A stretch of DNA of 64,000 nucleotides from Daucus carota subsp. sativus (lineage: Eukaryota > Streptophyta > Magnoliopsida > Apiales > Apiaceae): assembly GCF_001625215.2 (NCBI RefSeq), contig NC_030384.2:43310390-43374389 (forward strand), in the 5' to 3' direction. The notes beneath the pieces are model-generated. The model saw only the letters and a program-made list of their open reading frames with translations. It made no database searches and was not told the DNA's origin. The position numbers were made by a program, and so were the translations under genes. Below, piece by piece: positions 1 to 12,875 of the stretch; the first letter of the stretch is position 1; every line of letters begins with the position of its first letter.

Positions 1-962
<962 letters not shown>

Positions 963-1624
963 ATAAAATTTCAAATATTAGTGAAAACCTGTTGTGGTGC
1001 TTTATGTACTGAGAAAAGCAGAACTTGCATACGTTTTCTACAAATGCTTTCATCATCTGGCCCAGTATTGTGTTTCATTTTTAAAAATTTAGTACATCAA
1101 CTGCTATGGATTGTAATTCGCTGTTTAGCTTTTTTCTGAATTTTTTCATATTGATTGCTTTGTGATTGATTCTTAATTGTCTTTATGATGGTAGTTTTTG
1201 ATCTATTGAGCTCCATAAAAATTTAGATATTATAGGACATATATCATATTATTCATTAGCTTCAGGAGTAGGTTGCTGCTTTGTAATAAGTGACTCCATA
1301 GGTGCTTGATGAGGTTGGATTGAGCATCAGACTAGGGGCTATAGAAAAAATATACTAGTATTTGCAAATTTTATGTATTCTGCACATGTTCATAATTTAC
1401 GCCCATAATGGACATGTGATGATCCCGTGTCATCAAGTCAACATTTTGTGTTGGGTTATAATTTGGATGCTATAGGCAAAACACTCTGATCCCCGAGGTA
1501 ATTCCCTGTTTGTCTGTCAGTTTTGCTAAATCTTCTCTCTGTGTTGTACAGTCAGATAGTATCATATTTCCTTCTCTTTTGAGTTTGGTAAATAGTTCAG
1601 TGTGTTATCTTACATGAATTTGAA

Positions 1625-1803
1625 AGGAAAGGAAAGCAAGCGAAGTGCTTTCTTCTTAATTTTTGAGTAGTACTGCTGAATTTACATTCTTCTCTGGTTG
1701 CTTTCTTCTTTCTTAGTACACTGGGAGCACATATATGAGTAAAAATGAAAGTACCTATTCTCTGCTTGCTTTCCTCATTATTAAAAAACTTGGGAGCGGG
1801 GTG
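1625..1803. mobile_element. MITE-like element, family with GGAAAGCAAG ends, copy 1 (degenerate)
   Basis: The ends are inverted: GGAAAGCAAGCGAAGTGC on the left, and GCTTGCTTTCC followed further out by AAAAAACTTGGGAGC on the right. The right end matches the terminus of the better-kept element at 10383-10582 (AAAAAAACTCGGGAGC). The left terminus is eroded. Superfamily is not clear. Confidence 0.4.
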
Positions 1804-2198
1804 TGAGTAATTAGATATATAAGTGCTTCATAGTGGTACTTGTGTTGATGTTTTCAAGTTCTTTTATATAGGATTTGAAACTATTTGAAATGATAATAGT
1901 TCGACATCAAGTCCAAACACCTGACTGTTGTGAAGTAGCAACTATACTTTCGCAAATAGCGAGCATAGTGGGAAAACAAACTGAAGCTTAAACGTTCATG
2001 GAAAATGAAGGGATATATTTCCATTGTAAGAGTGATACTGGCTAGTTGGAATTTGAAGAGGCTTGGAAAGCACTTTTAATTACACGGAATGCTATCTGAA
2101 GTTTGGAAATAGGTTTGTACGCGCATAAACAATCACACAGTTGAGTTTGAGGATGGTTGTGTTATGGGGATCTCACATCTCATTTGTTCGAGACCGAG

Positions 2199-2388
2199 GG
2201 TCAGATTTACAAACATCAACTCTCTGACACTGCGTTTACTTGGATATAATGGAAGGGTTGAGTTTATTTGGATTAAATGAAATTGGAGAGCATGGTCGGT
2301 CTCAGATTTACAAACATCAACTCCGCGTTTGCTTGGATATAATGGAAGGGTTGAGTTTATTTGGATTGAATGAAATTGGAGAGAATGG
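2199..2388. repeat. Direct duplication of about 95 bp, two adjacent copies
   Basis: Copy 1 (about 2199-2295) and copy 2 (about 2297-2389) share CAGATTTACAAACATCAACT, then GCGTTT(A/G)CTTGGATATAATGG, then AAGGGTTGAGTTTATTTGG, with a few substitutions and a small indel (TCTGACACT is present only in copy 1). High similarity suggests a fairly recent tandem duplication. The repeated text resembles the end of a non-autonomous transposon (GCGTTTGCTTGG). Confidence 0.8.
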
Positions 2389-3612
2389 GATGAACACTTG
2401 GATGAGATGAGATAGGATGAAATGATATTTGTATTATGAAATGGGATGGAATTGGGAAGAATGTAATGAAATTTGTAATATAAATTTGGGGTGATTAGAG
2501 AAAATATCCATAATTTTCATTCTTTTAATAATTCAATTTCAAATTATTTGAACCACAGATCTAATTAGCATATTTTGAAAGGAATGCTTATTAGACTTTT
2601 TCATCATGTTTCTTTACAATCTGCATCAAACATTAGATTTACTCGTATTTAGTTACTGTTATCTTATAATTTCTTATTTTTTTTATAACTTTTTTTTTTT
2701 GTAATTGTTCGATGCACTCTCGTTTCATTTCATTCCATCCACATGAATGCAATTTGGTACAGATGAGTTGTATTTATGAAGGGCATAACCCATTATTTAA
2801 AGTAATTTTTGAGTGTAAATAAGCTGTTTACAAAATTCAAGAAAAATAGTCGACTTGTTTAATTCAAAACTCGTAGTATTAGCTTCGTGGAGTCAAAACA
2901 GTAACCCCGACCCAACTCTGATAAAGTAGCTGTGAAGTGACTGATTCATTCACCACCAAACTGTGTGGTTTACCAAAGTAACAAGTTTGATGAGATATAA
3001 GCGTGCGGATTCAGTCCAAGCTGAGGAGGTGGAGATTATCGGTAGTCAAATATACCTACTAAATCTACCATTTCGCAGAGTCATATATATTGACCACCCT
3101 ATCTCTGTAAAGTAAGGTCCACACTCTTCACCTCCCACTTGGAAATTTGCGCACATCGTATCATACCAAAACAAATTTGACATTCACTCTCCCAACTCCA
3201 ATTTCTCTTCAACATTTTCGTAGTATGAAAAAACCACCTTAAAGTAATTTTGGTAAAATTATAAAAGGAAACACTTTTATTATGGTGTGAAACTGCAACA
3301 AATTCAAATGATAAATCAAATATTATGACATGCATAACATGATAACAGTTGGTAGAAGACCCTAGTAATTGTGGTGTGAAAATACTACAGGAACTGTGTT
3401 GTTCAGAAGTGAATTTCAGCTAGCCTTTTGCTCACAAGTTGAAAATCGTAAAAAGCGGCATGTCACCAAGTGACACCCCCGTTATTATTTGTTCGCAGAA
3501 TTGCGGACCGAATATCAATTTATAATAATTATATTAACTAAAATATTTTAAACAGTCACATCATTATCGTCATATTATTTGAAATAAATTATGGATAACG
3601 AATTCTTTAAGA

Positions 3613-4054
3613 TACCGTTTAGAAACATATATTTCATTTTAAATGATAGATTTCAAATGACAAAATTTGAGTTGTCATTTCAAATTTTTAGATTTATACT
3701 CTCTCCGTCCCTAAATACTTTTCATGTTTGTACTTTTCACGTTTGTCAACCCACACTTTTGATCATTCATATCTTTCATTTCGTAATAGCATTAAATATA
3801 AAAACTTCACCGTATTAAAGTACTCGTGAATACGAATCTAACAAGATCACATGACTATATTTAGTTTTATAGATTAGATGTAAATTAGTAATTTATCTCA
3901 TAAACAGTACCGACATCACAAACATGAAAAGAAAAAAGAAACGGAGGGAGTACTAATATTTGAATGTCAGGATTCCAAATGAAATCCAAATCTAAATTCT
4001 CAAATAAGTTATTTGATGAAATCTAAAATTTGAAATCCACATTTCCATACAAGC
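3613..4054. mobile_element. Older MITE split by a Stowaway insertion
   Basis: The two flanks of the Stowaway at 3699-3950 join into a segment that aligns with the element at 61334-61534: both have TTCAAATGACA, GAGTTGTCAT(T/C)TCAAAT, then after the junction AATTTGAATGT-like and AAAT(G)AAATCCAAATC-like text. This shows that the Stowaway landed in an already present repeat. Superfamily unknown; ends approximate. Confidence 0.55.
3699..3950. mobile_element. Stowaway-type MITE (Tc1/mariner), copy 1
   Basis: About 252 bp. Left end CTCTCTCCGTCCCTAAATAC, right end ...AAACGGAGGGAG, flanked by TA on both sides (3697-3698 and 3951-3952). The CTCCCTCCGTCCC consensus and TA target duplication are diagnostic of plant Stowaway MITEs. 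No coding capacity. Confidence 0.88.
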
Positions 4055-7000
4055 CATAATATTACTTGTTCCAATATCTTGTTAAGTTGTTGATAAATTT
4101 TCATGTTGTCATGTGCCCAATAAGTTGAAATCTTTTCCGGCTAATTGCATACTGTCCAGTATCCAGTATGTTTTATATATGATTTCTTAGAGTCACTTGT
4201 CAAATTTTTATATTAGTGCTAATTTACTTGTTTTATTTTAGTAAATGTTTAATTACAATAACTTAAATGAACATTCTAGGCTCTACTAAACATAGCTTGA
4301 TGTAATGAAAGTACTCTATAAAAATAGGTTGATCATGTTCTTATATATTGATACATACACTTACGTCATGCATACAATATATTATGTCAAAAAAATACAT
4401 TATAAAGTCATATAAAGTTGGTGGGCAGTCATTGAAATAATACTACTAATATAGAATTTTAAAAGTCATAATTGTCAAAATTAGGTACTAAAAAAGGAAA
4501 AACAGATTTAATGTTAGTTTCCCTAACTGCTGACTTGTTACAGAGGAACTCAATTTAATATTCAGCTTAGGCTGCTAATGATATACTGACTCTTACTAAT
4601 ACTACGTACAAAAATGGAAGCACTACTACTATTTTGGACTCCCCATTACACACACCCTTTGTATAAGATATTGTAATTTATTCAAAAGGCACTTATATTG
4701 CCGGGTGACCTAAATTATTTTATTAGATTAGACTCACCATTTTATAAACAAATTTGAAATTTACAACGAGTTTTTAGCTGACAATATGACATGCCCCTGT
4801 ATTTTGAAATGCCTTTGATGCGTCGCCATAAATTATGCTTTCATTATTTTAATAAAATATTGACTGATTCTTATATAATAATCTTATCCGTGTATTAGGT
4901 TTGTAAATATTCTATTCAAATTTAAAATTATTAGCATATTTTTCTGGAGTAATGTTACGTATTTCAAATTCTGTTTCTAAATAACGTGGAATACATATAG
5001 TTAATTTTAATTAGATTATTTATTTGCATAAAAGGGATCTCAACTATTATTACCGTGAGTAAAATCAATCATATATTGCAAACTGGATATGAGAAAAAAT
5101 TTGAAAATATTTTTTGAATTATATAGCATTTTCCCTTGTTAATATAATATATAGTAATGAGCTAGGTATAATCATAATGCCATAATCATTTTAAGTGTTT
5201 TAATTTAATTAAATTCGTTAAATAGTTTTATTTTGACTTTCTTAAATGCGTTCACACGTTTTAATAAATATAATTATTTTCAGGCAAAAAATAAATCGAC
5301 CGCTCTACTTGCAGCGACAGGAATAAAAAATTGTCTCAAGTTACATTATAAGCGAAGACGCGAGGTTGCCACTGAACTAAACACTTGGACCACAATACAG
5401 ACAGAAGCCATAACATGTAACCTATGTACGGCATTTAATTCCTAGGATCAAAGTCTGACCCGACTCGATTTTATAACCGGAATTACTGATTTCTAATTTC
5501 GATTAATTTCGGGTAAATAATTAAAGAGGCATTTTTGAGTTAATTTGGACAATTAATCCGAAATTATCCGTAATTGTATATATGTATATTTTAAAATATT
5601 ATACTTTTGTAAAAAAAATACATACATTTGACATTATTCAAATTTAATAAATGTTATGTTATGATCGGCTCAGGTTTGAGTTATATGAAGTCATGAGAAT
5701 TGGATTTCGAGTTGAATATTTTTACGTATTAAAAGTTTGAATCCAATTAAAATTTGATCAAATTTTCAGCTTGACATGAATCGGACCTTATACCTGGTAT
5801 ACCGTCTGCCCTAACTTACACATACACACAAACAAAATTATTCCTTAAATTGATACAATATTTCATCGGATTATGGGTAATGGATGGACTCTGAAAGGCT
5901 GCCGAATGAAAGTTAATGGAGAAGAGTACTTCTTTGTTGTACTTTTTAGATTTTGATTGTACTTTCATTATTTTTTTAAAAAGAAAATGGGATGTATAGC
6001 CAAAAAAAGAATAGTTACACATCAAAGTATTAGTCATATTTCAAAACAAAAACTAATTTTTGATCTCAAAATATAATAACATTCAAGGTTATTTTAGCTT
6101 TATCATTGCATTAGCTTTGATGCAAGTCTCTTTTAGGTGGAAAAAAAAATATTAAAATACAAAAATATCTCTAAATTGTCCTAAATATGTAGCATGACAC
6201 ATGACTAATAAATATCTAATACGTGTAAAAAGGTTTATACTTTTTTATTTAAAAAAAATAAAGAAAGAAAGGGGGGATTCAATATTAACATGAACAAAAA
6301 TTGTGAAAAAGAGAACCTTCAAAACTAAAAATTGGAACTCAAACTAGTGCCGGAAGTTGTCCCATGTTTGTGGGAGAGTCATATAGCTGTATATAATATA
6401 AGCACATAAATAATTTCATTAGTGTGCAGTCATTTTGCCATGTCCAAATATGAGTACGGATTCTGTCCAAAATCAATGAGTGATATCACCACTTAGTCCA
6501 AATAACATATGAAAATACATATGAACCACCCCAGGATAAACTTAAGAACAAGGTATTTGACCGAGAGGAGCAGATGACGGATGAACTTCTAATGTGGCCT
6601 AAAGGCACACAAGAGGCTGAATTCGAAAATGTCGAGCGAGAAATTACTAGACACTATTAGTCCTAGGAGAGCAGAGCAGATAGTTAGAATATAAGTCGAC
6701 GAAACATGATTAATCTGTGACGGGGGTTGTGATTGTCCAAAACTTAATATTGTGCACACTAGTTCACGGCTATTCAGTGAGCTGTTGGATTCAGACTGAT
6801 CCAGGAATATTCTGCACACTGATTTACTATTTATAAATTGGCTGTTGGATTCATATTTATTTATCTGTAATTTACTTTTCCTTGCGTGCGTGTGTTGAGT
6901 TTTCGCCTCTACCAAATTCAAACTCAATAAATCCGGCCCTCCACAATACGGTTGAAAAATGTTCAGTTACAGGTTCATTAGGTATCAATATTTTCATTTA

Positions 7001-7576
7001 ACAAATTATGACATCCCCTTTTAAAACAAAATCCCAAGCGTTTGATACAGATTTTGTTACTGATCACCTCTCGATCAGATGGTAACTCTTTCGCCACGCT
7101 TACTCGTTCATCTAAAACGATATTTTTAATAATGTGAAAGCACATCACAATTCACAAGTCATTGTGTGAGAACAGGGTAAAATCTGGTAGAGAAAAGTCG
7201 GAGGAATTGACTGTTTAGCTACAATGTGAAAGCAAATGAATCTAGCAAGAAATACAAAGAGATAGGTCCATTCTAGATAGGACTTATTATTCCAAATGCA
7301 TGCATGAATAAAATGCGAGACTCATTTTCTGCGCTTCACTACCATTTTCTTACCTATATAATGACGTATACATTATGGATAAACATCTCCTGTGTAAATT
7401 ATTCATCTACTGTAATTAAATTCATTAGCTTTTTTTCCTATTATTATAATTTTTCAAAATAAAATTGGTTGGACATTATAATGATAGTAATATTATAATA
7501 TTATATGAGGTGATCTGAGGCTTTAAGCTCGGTTGCGGTAGTCAAACATAAAAGTCTGTCTCTCCTTTGAGGCTGC

Positions 7577-7584
7577 TATAAATA
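7577..7584 (+). promoter_or_regulatory. TATA box of the MYB gene
   Basis: TATAAATA lies 171 bases upstream of the MYB ATG, so transcription probably starts near 7610 and leaves a 5' UTR of roughly 145 bases. Position and match to consensus are good; there is no direct proof. Confidence 0.65.
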
Positions 7585-7754
7585 GAGTGAGGGAGAGAGG
7601 GTGTTATCATATGAGGTGTACATAGGATAGTCTGTATGATATCTGGATTTTCATATAGTATCTAGTTTGTAATATTATAGCGCTAGAGACATAAAAAAGT
7701 TGATACATAGAAATCATAGAGATTGCAGCATATTTATATAGAGATTGAGAAGAG

Positions 7755-10135
7755 ATGGGCGGAGGGAGAGCCCCTTGTTGTGATAAGAAGAATGTGAAAA
7801 GAGGGCCGTGGAGTCCTGCAGAAGATATGAAGCTCGCTGCTTTTATCCAGAAGAATGGGCATGGTAACTGGCGCTCTCTCCCTAAACTAGCTGGTGCGTC
7901 TCTCTCTCTCTCTCTCTCAGTCTTTCTCTCAATTTTAACTGCTTGGATTGCCGGAGAGAATTTTAACTGTGTTTATTTAACTATAATTAGATTAACAGAA
8001 TTTTGATGTTCGCTGTTTGTAGTTTGGTTCATTTACATGCATGATGGTACAAAGTTAGGCATAATATCATCAATCCTACACTAATATCATCATCTCTAAA
8101 GTCTAAACTCAAATAAAATTACAATAGCAAGAAGAAAACAAAGAAGTAATTGACCAAGGCACTTGCAGGAGACAAAGTGACCTCCTTTTGACTTGTTAGG
8201 TTTTTGAATTAATACCTGTCTTTAAATTGATAGATTAACCAACAAAAACATGGCCATGTCTATTATTGTGTGCCATTGGTGTTCATCGCGCAACATAACT
8301 GAGCCACACAAGAAATTAAGTTGTATCTAAGGTTGTTTGTTGGAGTTTTAGATGCCCGGGTTTCAAATTATTTTTGATTATAAATTGAAGAATATCTGTT
8401 TGGGTAGAAAATCAAAATTGGTTTAAGGTTAGAGATAAGTCAAAAAATGATTTAAAGCAGAAAAAAATAAGATGTATTTTTTTTGAAGTTATATTTTTTT
8501 AATAAAAATCAATTTCAACATTAAAATAAAGAACACATCATATTTATTTTTTAATATTATGTATAAATAATTAATAATATAAAATTATCTAAATAGACAA
8601 TTTAAACCGGTAATTCATTAAAGTCAATTCTAAATTTATCCAAACGGGCTCTAATCTAAAACAATTGACAATATTATGATGTATGCATTCTAGGTTGCGT
8701 AGTTAGCCAGTTAACATTCATCCTCGTACGCTAGTCAAGTATAAAGTTGAACTACCTTTTAGATACTTCCATCACATAATTAAGATGATTATTATTGTTA
8801 TTTTTTTTTTGAATTAAAAAAAACATAATTACAAATTCTGATTTAATCATGGGTCAAAACTTATAAAACGTGTACAACCAAATCCAGAAAACTATTTAAC
8901 AAATTTAATTAATGATTTGTACTAAATACTGCATGCAGATATACTTTAAATAATCATTTTATTCGAATTGTATTTTTGAAGTATTATTTTCTCAATAATA
9001 ATTGAGGGAGTAGTAGTGACATGAGTTAAATAAATATTTTAGATCATGCATCATGTATACTGTTTAATTGATATATATTATTGCATGAATACAGGGCTAC
9101 TGCGATGTGGAAAAAGTTGTAGATTGAGATGGATAAATTACCTGAGCCCCAGCGTGAAGCGAGGCAACTTTACTCTACAAGAGGAGGAAACCATTATCAA
9201 GTTGCACGACTTGTATGGAAACAGGTAATTAATTTAACTTCACATTATTTATATCTCTTTCGGCTAAAAGCTTAACTAATAAAATTATTTAATCAATTCT
9301 AATATTATGTAAAATCTACAGATGGTCGAAGATTGCAGCTGAGTTACCAGGACGAACTGATAACGAGATCAAAAATGTCTGGAACACACACTTAAAGAAA
9401 AGATTATCAGGGAAATATTCCCAGTGCCGCAGCAATATCAGTAAAAATAAATTACCCAAAAATGATGAATGTTCATCAATAATGATCGCAGCATTATCTT
9501 CCGTATCTTCAACTAGTGCTACTTCAAATACTGGTGCTGAGGTTCCATGTCAAGAAGACAATAAACAGCCTACAAGGGATCATCGTCGTGATCAATGTCC
9601 TCCTGTGGCCACAATGCCGGAGATGTTAACAGAGATAACACCACAGATTTGTCCGGATAATAATGCTAAGAAAGAAACATCTAGAACAAGTTCGTTTTCT
9701 TCCAATGCATCGGATTATTCGAGCTCTGCTCAACCCTATCATCAAGCTGGCAATGCAGATAAGGAAATGGAGTCACTGTTAAGTTACTCTGAGGAAGTTC
9801 CTAGTGATTTTGATATATGGACTGTGTTGGAAGACTTCGAAAAGTTTGAGTCACAGCAAGAGCAGCAGCTGGTGCCTTCCTATTTGCAAGGCTCGAGTTC
9901 TGGAGATGAGGATTATATTATAAATCATGACATAGAATTAGCTGAAAAGAGTGAGTGGTACAGATACTTAGAAAATAATGAGATTGGACTTGTGGGAATT
10001 ATTGGAGAAGAAGAAAATATTTCTCAAAATGGGAAAACTGGAAATGGGTTTTGTGAGGAGATGAGCTTGGAGCCAGAAATTGATCCTGACATGGACTGTT
10101 TAAAACATTGGCCACCTTCACCTCACATATTTTGA
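7755..10135 (+). CDS. R2R3-MYB transcription factor
   Basis: Three exons: 7755-7893, 9095-9224, 9322-10135, giving 360 residues. R2 spans about residues 14-63 and R3 about 67-116, with intron positions typical for R2R3-MYBs (after the first part of R2, and within R3 between NR and WSK). The N-terminal [21 protein letters not shown] and the junction [17 protein letters not shown] place it near subgroups 2/3 (MYB13/14/15 or MYB58/63-like); the choice between stress or phenylpropanoid/lignin roles is inference. In R3 the bHLH-binding signature [DE]Lx2[RK]x3Lx6Lx3R is not intact, since ET replaces [DE]L, so a bHLH partner is unlikely. The C-terminal 240 residues are acidic, rich in Ser and Gln, with a likely activation region ([15 protein letters not shown]) and a final [15 protein letters not shown]. 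No EAR repressor motif is seen. A (TC)n tract sits just after the first donor site, at 7899-7918. Intron 1 is 1.2 kb; nothing recognisable is in it except possible MITE debris around 8330-8650. Confidence 0.92.
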
Positions 10136-10382
10136 AATTTATGTTGACACTGTAATGTAATACTAGCATTAGATTAATTATGTTCGGGGATGGGGATTAA
10201 GGAGAGATTAATATGCTTGGAGGCGGTAATTATGGTGAGGTTATTATTTCTTTGGATATGTTCCTTAAAAATTATAGTATATAAGTTTCTCACTTTATAC
10301 AAATGTTACTAATTCACTATGTAATTGAAGCAGTGGTGGTAATGCAATAAACTTTTTGGAAAATAGTCTTATACTAACACGC

Positions 10383-10582
10383 TGCTACCGAGTTTTAAAA
10401 TAGGAGGAAAGCAAGTGAAGAGGAAGTAAAGTTATATAACTTTCACTCATATGCGTGCTCCCGGGTTTTTTAAAGAGATGAAAATGAGTGAAAGTGAGTG
10501 CAAATATAGCATAGTTTCACTCCAAAAATGGGATGAAAGTGAAAGCACTTGCTTTCTCTCCTAAAAAAACTCGGGAGCAAGG
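10383..10582. mobile_element. MITE with CTCCCGAGTTTT ends, copy 2
   Basis: About 200 bp. The left end CTACCGAGTTTTAAAATAGG pairs with the right end (reverse complement CTCCCGAGTTTTTTTAGGAG), continuing inward as GGAAAGCAAGTG against GAAAGCAAGTGC. An internal CTCCCGGGTTTTTTAAAG suggests a compound or duplicated structure. Related to the degenerate copy at 1625-1803. Superfamily unassigned. Confidence 0.6.
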
Positions 10583-10716
10583 TCTAAAGGTTGCGATAGT
10601 TGATTAAACTTATAATTATTCTGTAAATCTGAAATGCAGCGGTAGTTGTAAAGTTGTCTCTGCAAATTTGGAATGAAGCACAGCATTTGATTATAAAAAT
10701 GAATTTTTATATAATG

Positions 10717-10962
10717 GGGCCGTTTGGGTGAGCTTAAAATAAGTGCTTATTGCTTAAAATAAAAAAGTGAAGTAGAAGTTAGAAGCAAGTTAAGACTTAT
10801 AAGTGATAAAAGTGTTTGGGAAATAAGTAGAAGCCGTGAGACAAAAGCTAGTAATCGTAGCTTTTTTTAAGTACGTCTTGACTTCTTACACAAACGGAAC
10901 AAATAAGTGCTTCTAACTTATAATTCAGAAGCCGGGCTTATAAGCTCCTGCCAAACACCCAC
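10717..10962. mobile_element. MITE with GGGGCCGTTTGGGTGAGC end, copy 1
   Basis: About 246 bp. It begins GGGGCCGTTTGGGTGAGC and ends GCTCCTGCCAAACACCCAC, an imperfect terminal inverted repeat. The interior (GCTTATTGCTTAAAATAA, AGTAGAAGTTAGAA, AAGTTAAGACTTATAAGTGAT) is shared with the copy at 53627-53849. The GGCCGTTTGG terminus is common among plant hAT-like or PIF-like MITEs; I cannot decide between them without clear target duplications. Confidence 0.68.
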
Positions 10963-11050
10963 ATTGACTTGTGAAGTTTCATAGCTAAAATACAATATAA
11001 ACGTTCATCAAGAAATATATGCAAATGCAAGTGTACTTGTAAATGAGTCA

Positions 11051-11056
11051 AAAAAA
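11051..11056 (-). terminator. RNA polymerase III terminator of the tRNA gene
   Basis: A run of six A on the plus strand, i.e. TTTTTT on the transcribed minus strand, a few bases past the tRNA 3' end. This is the standard Pol III stop signal. Confidence 0.75.
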
Positions 11057-11063
11057 TCCAAAT

Positions 11064-11136
11064 GCTCTCGTTGAGAGTCGAACTCAAGACCTCCCGCTTA
11101 CTAAACGGGTGCTCTAACCAACTGAGCTACGAGAGC
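11064..11136 (-). tRNA. tRNA-Thr (anticodon AGU)
   Basis: On the minus strand a full 73-nt cloverleaf reads GCTCTCG (acceptor), TAGCTCAGTTGGTTAGAGC (D arm), a CCCGT/GCGGG anticodon stem around the loop TTAGTAA (anticodon AGT), TTGAGTTCGACTCTCAA (T arm) and CGAGAGC closing the acceptor. There is no intron. An internal A box (TAGCTCAGTTGG) and B box (GAGTTCGACTC) are present. A T6 run follows the 3' end. Confidence 0.95.
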
Positions 11137-11592
11137 TGCATGCTGCGTGCTGTTGCCAAAGGTATTGTAGCAAATAAACAACTCTGTTGGTCTAAGATCC
11201 AAACTGAAAAAGATGATCACAGAGGCATCATAATTATTTGCAAGATTGTGAAGTGATATGACAAATTTTTGGATGAGTCAATATTTTTATTCTCCATTCT
11301 TCAACTATTTTTTCTTGGCATAGATTCCTTTTTCATTGTCTAGAATAGTCATAGCAACTGTAACTCAGCGGAAAATCAAGCATTTCATCACTTGGAAAGA
11401 AAATAAAATCACGCATCCGTTCAGAATTTTCTAGAAGATACATCAAGTTGCATAACAATAACAATAACATCAGCGTCACTCAACAACAGTCATTTACCAA
11501 ATAAAATGTGTCTTCCTAGTAAGAAGAAACTAATGTTAATCCCCGGTTTCGCTAAGAAGACTATTTTCCTCCACGCATTATAGAAGATAGAT

Positions 11593-12837
11593 TTATTCAA
11601 CTTCTTGTAGATAATCCTCGATTTCAGCTGGTGTTAGGACCCTGCAGTAAAAAGAGAATCGAAAGGTTTGAATTAGGAGAGTCTTAAACCTGATAAAATC
11701 CATACTCCCAAAAACTCGATCAGACTTGCCTGAATTGCTTGTCAGCACCAATGATTCCAATCTCTATATTTTTGCCAGAAATTTGCCCTTCAAATCTGAG
11801 AAAAAGATATTAAGCAATATTAAGTTACTGTCATTACACGTGTATCTGATTTAGACTCTGACTTTGTTTCTCATCAAAAATTCCTGCTTAGAAGCACAAA
11901 CTTGCTACTAGGCACAAGCATGCAAGGCCCCAAAGTGCTCATTATAATAGATTTGGATGCCTATGCATTGATCAATTGCTTATAATTTAGTCAAGCAGAG
12001 TAACGTTGTTTCCTCCCCCACATGTTTTATAACCGAATTGGTCCTTTGTCAGAGAAGCACCATACAGAGGATCAAATCAAAGAAACACTTGCACACACTT
12101 ACTCGCTAACACTGCCCCCAAAAAAACCAAAAAACTTACCCCTCTTTCAAGGTCAAGATGGCAGTGTGCACAGCATCATCGAGTTCCATATCATCTGTGT
12201 ATCTACAGGAAATATTTAAGTTGACAATGAGAGGGAAAGTAATGGAGTATCAACTATAATAGTGCAATAAAAGTGATTGGAGGCGAGCATTGACAGAAAC
12301 ATATCAAAGAAAAACTCTTATATAAAATTAAAATAGATAACAAGCAACATAAAGGATCTAGGCCTTCAGATAGTACAGCACATGCTTCATGATAGAGATA
12401 ATTTGTCAGTAAAAGGGCGGTGCAAAAATGGATACTACATTGATTCTCTGGTTCAAAAAAGAAGACCACAACTGTAACTAGTTTTCATTCTATAATACGG
12501 GTCCACCTCCAACTCATAGCAGGAGAACATCATAATATACAATGTTTTTTGGCAGGGCCGGCTCAACCAAATTTGGGGCCCTAAGCAAAACTTAAAAATG
12601 AGGCCCTTCCATATTTATATATAATTTTTTTTGATATAATATAAAATTATTAATATAAGACTTTTAACTCAATATTGGATGTTGAACGATGAAGATGAGA
12701 AAGATATCAAAAAAAAGATTATAATAGTTCAGTAGCTGGTCGTTGAGGAAGAGTTATAAATTGATAAATTGATGTACACACAACAGTCAAAACTAAAAAT
12801 AGAAGCTTAAACACTAATTTCATCATAATTATTTGTG

Positions 12838-12875
<38 letters not shown>

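Larger units (their letters stand above)
963..7576. other. Gene-free spacer between RUB and MYB, with MITE-like repeats
   Basis: About 6.6 kb, very AT-rich. No reading frame in it looks like a real protein. The first few hundred bases are the RUB 3' UTR and flank. Recognisable contents are a MITE-like segment (about 1625-1803), a direct duplication (2199-2388), and a Stowaway MITE nested in an older element (3613-4054). The stretch 6540-6950 has imperfect internal repeats around a GCTGTTGGATTCA motif (near 6781 and 6841) and could be an old repeat, but I cannot assign it to a family. Confidence 0.6.
10136..11063. other. Spacer after MYB, holding two MITEs
   Basis: The MYB 3' UTR is followed by two small non-autonomous elements (10383-10582 and 10717-10962), then the tRNA-Thr gene. 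No protein-coding region is seen. Confidence 0.6.

Noticed and set aside
5233-5445. 70-codon frame in the RUB-MYB spacer
   Set aside because: Starts without ATG context, composition follows the surrounding DNA, no family resemblance.
6589-6927. 112-codon frame on the minus strand
   Set aside because: No protein-like pattern or known domain; it lies in repeat-rich spacer.
8330-8650. Possible MITE in MYB intron 1
   Set aside because: The ends (GGTTGTTTGTTGG and CCAAACGGGCTC) are only loosely inverted and no target duplication was found; not listed as an element.
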